From the NCBI GenBank assembly GCA_038062615.1, contig JBBTWV010000062.1, positions 1 through 5,888 on the forward strand: DNA of 5,888 bases, given 5' to 3'. The notes beneath the pieces are model-generated. The model was given only the letters and a program-made list of their open reading frames with translations. It had not been told where the DNA came from and did not search any database. This DNA comes from JBBTWV01 sp038062615 (GTDB lineage: Bacteria; Patescibacteriota; Gracilibacteria; UBA1369; UM-FILTER-53-11). Position numbers and translations under genes: made by a program. Of the stretch, positions 1 to 4,257 are shown piece after piece (position 1 is the first letter of the stretch; every line of letters begins with the position of its first letter).

Positions 1-72
1 AGGTTATGTGGTTATAACCACTGTACCTTCCCCACCTTTAAGAGACTAATCGCCCGAGGCCCTAAACACTAG
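1..72 (+). other. Left-edge 3' end of an upstream + strand gene, possibly the 23S rRNA 3' terminus
   Basis: Bases 45-59 read ACTAATCGCCCGAGG. This fits the pattern ACTAATCG-NN-CGAGG seen near the 3' end of many bacterial 23S rRNAs. A perfect 14-base palindrome lies upstream at 8-21 and could form a terminal hairpin. A + strand terminator follows at 132-156, so some + transcript ends here. Against the rRNA reading, the spacing between hairpin and motif (23 bases) is longer than the roughly 13 I recall for E. coli, and the usual CTTGACC tail is absent. The alternative is a protein C-terminus: one frame is open from the edge to TAA at 47-49 and reads GYVVITTVPSPPLRD; another is open to TAG at 70-72. 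The window edge hides the rest. Confidence 0.25.
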
Positions 73-131
73 CTTGCCGTGAATATTATTTGTGATTTCG
101 ATATATTCATCGTCAAATGTTGTTGGCAAAT

Positions 132-156
132 TTTCCGTACTAGTACGGGGATTTTT
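132..156 (+). terminator. Intrinsic terminator of the left-edge + strand transcript
   Basis: Arms CCGTA (135-139) and TACGG (144-148) enclose the loop CTAG. The stem extends outward by T.G, T.G and T-A pairs to 132/151, and TTTTT follows at 152-156. The T-run lies on the + side only. The core is a 14-base perfect palindrome (135-148). Confidence 0.6.
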
Positions 157-191
157 ATGCAAAATGACTTATTAAAGCCATTTATAGAGCT

Positions 192-218
192 AAAAAGTGT
201 GCGCACGCGCACGCACAC
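192..218 (-). terminator. Intrinsic terminator of the leftward transcript, in an alternating GT/GC tract
   Basis: Read on the - strand, GTGTGCG (218-212) pairs with CGCACAC (203-197) around an 8-base loop, and TTTTT follows (196-192). It lies just past the TGA (223-225) of the short open frame and about 125 bases past the cysteine-rich gene, so it probably closes that transcript. The stem and loop form an uninterrupted alternating purine-pyrimidine tract (197-220). Confidence 0.6.
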
Positions 219-222
219 GCAA

Positions 223-318
223 TCAAAATAAATTTGCATGATTGTCCACTATGCCGTAAAAATCTGTGCCCGGGCCAGTGTTGATCTTGCCGCCGTCTCC
301 AGTCCAAGGTGATGCCAC
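223..318 (-). CDS. Short open frame, possible gene remnant or 31-residue peptide
   Basis: From GTG at 316-318 to TGA at 223-225 the frame encodes 31 residues rich in G, D, N and T, beginning VASPWTGDGG and ending GIVDNHANLF. The frame is open upstream only to TAA at 328-330. No Shine-Dalgarno sequence is visible, and the GTG lies 26 bases past the stop of the cysteine-rich gene. An intrinsic terminator follows within five bases of the stop, as expected for a true 3' end. The composition resembles the end of a secreted or surface protein more than random sequence, so this may be the surviving tail of a deleted gene. I do not recognise the family. It could also be non-coding 3' UTR. Confidence 0.25.
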   Translation of the reverse strand: MASPWTGDGGKINTGPGTDFYGIVDNHANLF

Positions 319-344
319 CTGTAAAAATTATATGTGAACAGACC

Positions 345-1292
345 CTAGTTTGTCATGATACTAAAACTATAGGACTGTGCGGTTTTTAAGCTTGTTTTTA
401 GAGATTCCACTTCGCTCTTATAATCGGTTGCCGAATAAGGTTTGTTCAAAATATAAAACTTTTTGCCCTTGAGGTACACGCAACCAAAACAATCCGAACA
501 ATCGTAGCACTGGTTGCAAAACTCACAGTTTACGCATGTGGTGCATCCCACGCAAAAATTGCAGTTGTAGGAATTTTTAGTAACTCCGTAACACTCATAG
601 TTGAGTTCGCCGGTGGTGAGGAAAGTGTCACAGCAATCTTTACCAAATCCACCTTCCTGGCTATAGAGGAAATCTTCAGCATTCACCAGGTCAAAGCCCA
701 TGAAGACATTTTTTGAGAATGAAATACCATTGCCGATGCAGTTTTCGCTTTGAATCATGTTCACATTGATGCGCGGCATTTTTTTGCACAGATCCAGCCA
801 TTCATTGTAGAGTTGTTGAGCGGATCTTTCTTTTTTATATGCTCGAACGAGTTGTTCGTACTCATCTTTTTGATATTTTTTATTTTTGAATACGTAAGAA
901 GCATGCTGAAAATTGCCTGAAAGAAAACAGTGCGAACAATTCCGGAGAGCAATGCCGTATTCACTGTCTTGAACCGATGCGCATTTCAATAAATAATTTG
1001 AGTTGTAACATTCTATACATTCGATGCATTCGTAACAGAGCGATGATTGTTCAATTTTGAGACAGTCGGTGCAATCTTGAGATTTTACAAGGAATTCACC
1101 GTAATAGCAGTCTTGAAGCCATCCGCCATAGAAAAGGTAATACGCATTTTTTGAATAGGCGATGCCTTCTGTGTAGAGACTATTTTCATTATCCCTGCTT
1201 GTTGAAAAAAGATGCGGCGAATGAGTTCGCAACTCTTTGAAGGTTTTTATAAAATATTCAAATTGCATAAAATTGCAGGTTGAGTATATCAA
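345..1292 (-). CDS. Cysteine-ladder protein of CPR type, apparently lacking its N-terminus
   Basis: This 315-residue protein has 26 cysteines and no signal peptide or membrane segment. It is built of two modules at an ungapped offset of 146 residues: SKN at 47 and 193, NK-x-Y at 137 and 283, Y145/Y291, C104/C250, C119/C265, C122/C268. Ten cysteines at 244-271 fall on every third residue; those at 62-122 all share one three-residue phase. I associate this pattern, with a tail like LNKPYSATDYKSEV, with cysteine-rich proteins common in Candidate Phyla Radiation genomes, often mislabelled as CaiB/BaiF family. As I recall, those also carry N-terminal zinc-ribbon motifs, which are absent here. The only early start is TTG at 1292 (ATG codon 9 at 1268 is the alternative), with no Shine-Dalgarno sequence. 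The frame stays open upstream into the GC-rich island, so the 5' end looks broken. Function is unknown; metal binding or a cysteine-lined solenoid is inference. Confidence 0.75.
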   Translation of the reverse strand: MIYSTCNFMQFEYFIKTFKELRTHSPHLFSTSRDNENSLYTEGIAYSKNAYYLFYGGWLQDCYYGEFLVKSQDCTDCLKIEQSSLCYECIECIECYNSNYLLKCASVQDSEYGIALRNCSHCFLSGNFQHASYVFKNKKYQKDEYEQLVRAYKKERSAQQLYNEWLDLCKKMPRINVNMIQSENCIGNGISFSKNVFMGFDLVNAEDFLYSQEGGFGKDCCDTFLTTGELNYECYGVTKNSYNCNFCVGCTTCVNCEFCNQCYDCSDCFGCVYLKGKKFYILNKPYSATDYKSEVESLKTSLKTAQSYSFSIMTN

Positions 1293-1293
1293 A

Positions 1294-1313
1294 CGCGGAA
1301 TATAGATTCCGCG
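1294..1313. repeat. Perfect hairpin at the left edge of the GC-rich island
   Basis: CGCGGAAT (1294-1301) and ATTCCGCG (1306-1313) are exact inverted copies around a 4-base loop. The hairpin sits exactly where AT-rich sequence gives way to GC-rich sequence. On the - strand it lies about 50 bases past the lipoprotein stop and is followed only by TTTGAT, so it could be a weak terminator of that gene. It could also be a rearrangement or chimera scar. Confidence 0.5.
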
Positions 1314-1363
1314 CGGCAGGCAGGCAGTCGGGTCGGCCCGCCGCGCATTCCCGATACTCGTCC

Positions 1364-1870
1364 CTACGGCACAAAGAGTTGGCCCTGGGCCTTGGCCGTG
1401 AGGGAACGAACGATGATCTGCTCCGGCTCACTCGTGTGCGGCGTGATGCACCAGGTGAAGAAGTTGCTCCGGCGCGTCACCACACCACGTTCGTGCGAGA
1501 TCGTGATGTAGCCCTGGCGGCGCTCGATGCCGATGCAGTAGGGAAGGTGGATCCGTCCGTGGAGGAAGATGTTCTGCGGCCAGTCCTCCTGGAGCGAGAA
1601 CGTGAATCCCTCCATGGTCTCGTCGCACTCCTCGTCTTCGTGCACCGGGTACAGCGCGATCTCGCTTCCCAGGAGCGCTTCTTCGTCCACGCACAGCCGT
1701 CCCGGCTCGGTGGGCTCATCGTGCAGCTCCTGCGGCGGCGGGAGATTCGACGGGTTTCCATCCGCCTCGCCACCGTCGGCTTCTTCGCTGCGCCATGCAG
1801 TCGGATTCTCACCGCATGCTCCCATCAGCATGGCCGCGAGCGCCAGCTTCGTTCCCATCTTGCTGTTCAT
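1364..1870 (-). CDS. Secreted lipoprotein of unknown function
   Basis: The product is 168 residues. A signal peptide (MNSKMGTKLALAAMLMGAC) ends in a lipobox MGA-C19, so the mature protein is probably lipid-anchored at C19. A low-complexity acidic, Gly/Pro/Asp/Glu-rich linker (about 20-58) leads to a compact domain (59-168) with four cysteines (60, 82, 112, 141), enough for two disulfides in an oxidising compartment. I recognise no enzymatic motif. The start was chosen at 1870 over an in-frame upstream ATG at 1915 because GGAGGT lies six bases before it and the signal peptide begins there. Codons mostly end in G or C, unlike any neighbour. Short lipoproteins with a DGGEADG-like linker are frequent in myxobacteria and other high-GC Gram-negatives; such an origin is inference. 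Confidence 0.7.
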   Translation of the reverse strand: MNSKMGTKLALAAMLMGACGENPTAWRSEEADGGEADGNPSNLPPPQELHDEPTEPGRLCVDEEALLGSEIALYPVHEDEECDETMEGFTFSLQEDWPQNIFLHGRIHLPYCIGIERRQGYITISHERGVVTRRSNFFTWCITPHTSEPEQIIVRSLTAKAQGQLFVP

Positions 1871-1876
1871 GATCGC

Positions 1877-1882
1877 ACCTCC
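1877..1882 (-). promoter_or_regulatory. Strong Shine-Dalgarno site of the lipoprotein gene
   Basis: GGAGGT on the - strand, six bases before the ATG at 1870. It decides the start codon. It is also the only near-perfect ribosome binding site in the window, which fits a different source for this gene. Confidence 0.75.
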
Positions 1883-2010
1883 GTGTTTCCGTGCCCTTAG
1901 GCATAAGAACGTCATCGTGTTGCAGGATGATGAAACCCTACGCCCGCCGTATGAAATTTCTTTAAACTTTTTGTGAATTAATCATGAAAAAAATCTTAAA
2001 AATTCATGAA

Positions 2011-2096
2011 CACGCCGAGCCGTCGAGGCGAGGCTAAGCAAATAATGCCACAGCAGCATGCTGGGGCAACCTTGTTCCAGTTCCGAAATTCGCGTG
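2011..2096 (+). promoter_or_regulatory. Candidate structured leader RNA, copy 1
   Basis: This is a predicted three-way junction. P1 pairs CACGC (2011-2015) with GCGTG (2092-2096). P2 pairs AGCC (2018-2021) with GGCT (2032-2035). P3 pairs GCC-A-CAGCA (2047-2055) with TGCTG-G-GGC (2059-2067), with one A.G mismatch. The core at 2028-2048, including AGGCTAAGCAAATAATG, is identical to that in copy 2 on the other strand, and CAACCTT-(G)TTCCA (2067-2079) is nearly so. P1 and P3 differ in sequence from copy 2 yet still pair. It lies 96 bases before the small membrane protein gene, in sense orientation. Only a weak promoter candidate precedes it (TTGTGA 1971, 17 bases, TCTTAA 1994). I cannot assign it to a known riboswitch class. 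Confidence 0.6.
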
Positions 2097-2129
2097 CGCA
2101 TCCTTGCCAAATCTGTCAAATGTTTCCTT

Positions 2130-2157
2130 TTGCGTCAAAAATAAGGACTGATATACT
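2130..2157 (+). promoter_or_regulatory. Possible promoter of the small membrane protein gene
   Basis: TTGCGT (2130-2135), a 16-base spacer, then TATACT (2152-2157), a five-of-six match to the -10 consensus. The -35 match is poor. It overlaps the possible terminator hairpin at 2137-2180, so the two readings compete. Confidence 0.35.
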
Positions 2158-2180
2158 TCACCTAATGTTTCTTATTTTTT
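2137..2180 (+). terminator. Possible leader terminator before the small membrane protein gene
   Basis: AAAAATAAG (2137-2145) pairs with CTTATTTTT (2171-2179), and the T-run reaches 2180. The stem is entirely A/T except one pair and the loop is 25 bases, so it is weak alone. Its place between leader copy 1 and the ATG at 2193 parallels the clear attenuator in the aspartokinase leader. Confidence 0.25.
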
Positions 2181-2192
2181 AACCCAGACATT

Positions 2193-2393
2193 ATGCACGG
2201 CATGTCAGGTGGTTGTAAGGGCAAAGGCATTGTGATGCTTGTCCTCGGTGTTCTCTTTTTACTCGGTACCCTCGGAGTTTGGCCAGCATTTACGTTCGGT
2301 GCGTATTGGCCTCTTTTCCTCGTCGTTTGGGGTTTGCATGACACTTTCTGCAAGTGCGGAGGCAGCATGTGCTGCAGTACGAACGGAAAATAA
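2193..2393 (+). CDS. Small two-helix membrane protein resembling the LiaI/LiaF transmembrane region
   Basis: The product is 66 residues. After a Gly/Cys/Lys start (MHGMSGGCKGKG) come two hydrophobic segments, about 13-31 (VLGVLFLLGTLGVW core) and 36-52 (AYWPLFLVVWGL core), linked by a short turn with a Pro and Phe. The pattern GVLFLLxxLG...WPLFLxxxGL matches my recollection of the LiaI/LiaF-like (DUF5668-type) transmembrane pair found in many small envelope proteins. The C-terminus carries a cysteine cluster, CKCGGSMCC (54-62), and Cys8 sits near the N-terminus, suggesting metal or disulfide chemistry on one side of the membrane; that is inference. There is no Shine-Dalgarno sequence before ATG 2193; codon 4 is an alternative start. 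The gene ends before the shared terminator at 2411-2448. It may be controlled by leader copy 1. Confidence 0.7.
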   Translation: MHGMSGGCKGKGIVMLVLGVLFLLGTLGVWPAFTFGAYWPLFLVVWGLHDTFCKCGGSMCCSTNGK

Positions 2394-2410
2394 TCCAAAT
2401 CGAATGAAAG

Positions 2411-2448
2411 AAAAAGAGCCGCTCCCCTAAAGAGGACGGCTCTTTTTT
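2411..2448. terminator. Bidirectional intrinsic terminator between convergent genes
   Basis: AAAAAGAGCCG (2411-2421) pairs with CGGCTCTTTTT (2437-2447) in an 11-base perfect stem; TCC/GGA can also pair inside the loop. T-runs follow on both strands. It ends the small membrane protein transcript (+) and the aspartokinase transcript (-), whose TGA lies at 2457-2459. Confidence 0.9.
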
Positions 2449-2456
2449 ATGCCAAA

Positions 2457-4016
2457 TCATTTTCCATTATAAGTACCCGTTAAATCTCCTTCCATTTCAG
2501 CTACTCGTCTTGCGCGTTCAGCTATAACTTCTGCATTATTATCAACATAGATGCTATGGAAGAGTTCCCCTGCTTTTTTGCCGTGGCTTGTATCAATAAG
2601 ATAAGAAATTCTGACTTGTTGCTCGCTGTGGGAAACTCCATGAACAGGTATTCCAAAAGCTTCTAGGGTCGTTAAAAGAGAACCTCGGATTCCAGGATGA
2701 TTTTTAATCTCACTGCCAATTACAGAAACGCTGGCAAGCCCTTTATGCCATTGAATATCTTCCATAGTAAAACGTTCTTCGTCTACTTCGATAATTTTTA
2801 ACTTCTCTATAATTTTTCTGATATTTGTTCGAATCCGTTCCTGATCCGCTTTATCACGCGGTAAGGGAACGCTAAAGGTTATACTGGTTCCCTCGGTGCA
2901 AATTTGATCAATACTTACATCGTGCTCGGCAAACGTGCGCATAATAGAAGCACCAAAACCATTGCGATCGGCCATGAGTGGTAACGTAACCGTTATGGCA
3001 TCCACGCGAGGATGGTTCACGATAGTTTTGAATACATGCGCAGTATCTACCGAGCCAGTTACGATGTCGGTTCCATACTCAGGATCAAGTCTCTTAATAT
3101 TACGAATTTTTAGAGTGCGCCGATTTCTTGCGGCTTGCGAAAGTGCATTAATATGAATAATCCCGCTCCCGGCAGATGCATTTTCTTGTGCTTCAACATT
3201 GGAGATGTCTCGGTGAAGTACCGGAGTATTTTGACTCGAATCTAAATCTTTTGGATTTCCCGTGTAAACGCCATCTACATCTTTCCAGTAACGGGTATCT
3301 TGTACAGGCACGCCTATCTCCTCATAGGCATCGGTAACATCAACTGCCATAATATCGCTATATCCTCGGCTTTGATGGACCACTAATCCTTTTGGCGTTC
3401 CTTTCATGTGTCCACCCCAAATTTGAGTAACACCTCTTCGTGTCTCATCAATGTTTCTGAGGATGCTCGTTATGCCTTTTTTCTTTGATTCCGCCAGAAC
3501 AATATCGGTTACTGGTCCTTGCCGGAGAGTTTCTTGATCGGCTATCACATTCTCAATAAGTTGAGACTCCTTGCCAACTTGCTCAAGATATATATGTAAA
3601 AAAGCTGCAGCCATTTCCTCTCCAAAGCCAATAACTTGGTCTCGAATTTGAAAAGATCCAGCCACCGCCATAAGAATGTTTGATGTTTTTTTGTGCGTGA
3701 TGAGTGATCTTTTCAAAATATCAAATCCAGCATCATATGTAGCTTGTGCCTTATCTAAATGAGGCCTGAATTTTTTGATTACGACTTCATGTTTTTCTCT
3801 TACTTGAGTAAAAGCGGCATCAATATCCGCTTCTGAAAAATCTTTTCCATTGAGCTGATCCATGGCGGCGTAAAGTGCATTGGTGACATCTTCAAATGCT
3901 GAAACAACAAGCACGACATTTTCGTCCCGTTCCTTCAGTACGTCGAGCAAATTACTTACGACATCGAGCTGTACCATGTTAGCTCCGCCAATTTTATTTA
4001 CGGTTGTAGTGGCCAT
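2457..4016 (-). CDS. lysC: Divergent aspartokinase with C-terminal ACT domains
   Basis: The 519-residue product should phosphorylate aspartate with ATP, the first step of the aspartate pathway (Lys, Thr, Met, diaminopimelate), in the cytosol. Kinase motifs are KIGGANM (8-14, for the usual KFGGTSV), VVSAFEDVTNAL (37-48), GFGEE (130-134), SRGYSD (216-221, usually GRGGSD), WKDVDGVYTGNP (244-255) and KIRNI (303-307). Two ACT-like modules follow, about 325-385 and 427-478 (SVIGSEIKNHPGIRG in the second), which normally bind an end-product inhibitor. The GGAN and RGYS changes and the KIGG-x-xM start recall the aspartokinase of ectoine gene clusters rather than standard LysC, but no ectoine genes are seen here. 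Start ATG 4016 begins the first strand and has no Shine-Dalgarno sequence. It stands alone, with its own promoter, a structured leader and an attenuator, so control is probably transcriptional as well as allosteric. The symbol is generic. Confidence 0.85.
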   Translation of the reverse strand: MATTTVNKIGGANMVQLDVVSNLLDVLKERDENVVLVVSAFEDVTNALYAAMDQLNGKDFSEADIDAAFTQVREKHEVVIKKFRPHLDKAQATYDAGFDILKRSLITHKKTSNILMAVAGSFQIRDQVIGFGEEMAAAFLHIYLEQVGKESQLIENVIADQETLRQGPVTDIVLAESKKKGITSILRNIDETRRGVTQIWGGHMKGTPKGLVVHQSRGYSDIMAVDVTDAYEEIGVPVQDTRYWKDVDGVYTGNPKDLDSSQNTPVLHRDISNVEAQENASAGSGIIHINALSQAARNRRTLKIRNIKRLDPEYGTDIVTGSVDTAHVFKTIVNHPRVDAITVTLPLMADRNGFGASIMRTFAEHDVSIDQICTEGTSITFSVPLPRDKADQERIRTNIRKIIEKLKIIEVDEERFTMEDIQWHKGLASVSVIGSEIKNHPGIRGSLLTTLEAFGIPVHGVSHSEQQVRISYLIDTSHGKKAGELFHSIYVDNNAEVIAERARRVAEMEGDLTGTYNGK

Positions 4017-4039
4017 GAAATAATAAGTTAGGATATTTG

Positions 4040-4064
4040 AAAAAACCTCTCCAGAGGAAAGGTT
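4040..4064 (-). terminator. Attenuator terminator in the aspartokinase leader
   Basis: On the - strand, AACCTTTCC (4064-4056) pairs with GGAGAGGTT (4052-4044) across a 3-base loop, nine pairs with one T.G, followed by TTTT (4043-4040). It lies 23 bases before the aspartokinase ATG and so inside the leader. Read-through must be allowed for the gene to be expressed from its own promoter. Confidence 0.75.
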
Positions 4065-4105
4065 CAGGGTGACGGATTAGATTTCACTACTCACCAAACC
4101 TCTCC
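4056..4105 (-). promoter_or_regulatory. Antiterminator hairpin competing with the attenuator
   Basis: GGAGAGGTTT (4105-4096) is an exact duplicate of the 3' arm of the terminator (4052-4043). It can instead pair with AACCTTTCC (4064-4056), extended by GGTGA (4095-4091) with TCACC (4072-4068) across a small internal loop. That gives 14 pairs and excludes the terminator. This is the layout of a riboswitch-type expression platform. Confidence 0.65.
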
Positions 4106-4107
4106 TT

Positions 4108-4128
4108 AAAAAAGGGCTTCTTGGCCTT
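4108..4128 (-). terminator. Possible weak terminator directly after leader copy 2
   Basis: On the - strand AAGGC (4128-4124, by one alignment) can pair with GCC-(C)-TT (4117-4112) around CAAGAA, followed by a run of six T (4113-4108). The stem is short with a bulge, so this is a weak candidate beside the clear one at 4040-4064. Confidence 0.25.
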
Positions 4129-4131
4129 CTT

Positions 4132-4199
4132 GGTCGTATTTTTGGAAAAGGTTGCGCCTTCTTGGCGCATTATTTGCTTAGCCTCGCTGTGGCTCGACC
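4132..4199 (-). promoter_or_regulatory. Candidate structured leader RNA, copy 2 (aspartokinase leader)
   Basis: This is a predicted three-way junction on the - strand. P1 pairs GGTCG (4199-4195) with CGACC (4136-4132). P2 pairs AGCC (4194-4191) with GGCT (4183-4180). P3 pairs GCGCC (4168-4164) with GGCGC (4158-4154) around AAGAA. The 21 bases 4187-4167 equal the core of copy 1, and CAACCTT-TTCCA (4154-4143) matches its second conserved block. It begins about 19 bases past the predicted transcription start and ends 115 bases before the ATG. The block AACCTTTTCC (4153-4144) could also pair with GGAGAGGTT (4105-4097), giving a plausible link to the antiterminator. No lysine-riboswitch, T-box or SAM-I core was recognised. 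Confidence 0.65.
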
Positions 4200-4224
4200 T
4201 GGAAGTGAGATTCATAGTGCGACT

Positions 4225-4253
4225 ACTGTATCTTGCCAAAAATCAAAAGTCAA
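4225..4253 (-). promoter_or_regulatory. Promoter of the aspartokinase transcript
   Basis: TTGACT (4253-4248), a 17-base spacer, then TACAGT (4230-4225), a sigma-70-type match of five and four of six. It starts five bases past the SerRS stop codon, so the aspartokinase need not depend on read-through. The predicted start near 4218 gives a leader of about 200 bases. Confidence 0.65.
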
Positions 4254-4257
4254 TTCT

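Larger units (their letters stand above)
1294..1945. other. GC-rich island of apparently foreign origin
   Basis: Composition changes abruptly near 1294 and fades near 1945. As a counted example, 1381-1440 has 40 G/C of 60, while 841-900 has 18 of 60. The island holds one lipoprotein gene with strongly GC-ending codons, plus a GGCA-repeated spacer at 1314-1345. No transposase, tRNA or target-site duplication is visible at either edge. The left edge coincides with the broken 5' end of the cysteine-rich gene. Origin by transfer or by mis-assembly cannot be told from this sequence. Confidence 0.65.

Noticed and set aside
316..331. Polypyrimidine-AG resembling a eukaryotic 3' splice site (- strand TTTTTACAG before GTG)
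   Set aside because: The surroundings are bacterial, with intrinsic terminators and intronless genes; chance similarity.
480..563. Repeat-like DNA in the cysteine ladder, considered as a possible CRISPR or tandem repeat
   Set aside because: The period is three codons' worth of protein pattern (TGY at every third codon), with no repeated DNA unit and no spacers.
1280..1900. Long + strand frame of 206 codons through the GC-rich island
   Set aside because: It is antisense to the lipoprotein gene, which has a signal peptide, a lipobox and a perfect ribosome binding site. The + frame product is low-complexity Arg/Val/Ala, typical of shadows in GC-rich DNA.
2011..4199. The two leader copies read as terminal inverted repeats of a mobile element
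   Set aside because: The helices between the identical blocks differ but stay paired, there is no transposase, and the enclosed genes converge on a shared terminator. An RNA explanation fits better.
4017..4257. Known leader classes for this position: lysine riboswitch, S-box (SAM-I) or T-box
   Set aside because: CAACC recalls the GGCAACC of the S-box, but the kink-turn and other S-box core parts are absent. No lysine-riboswitch core and no T-box sequence were found. An Rfam search would be decisive.
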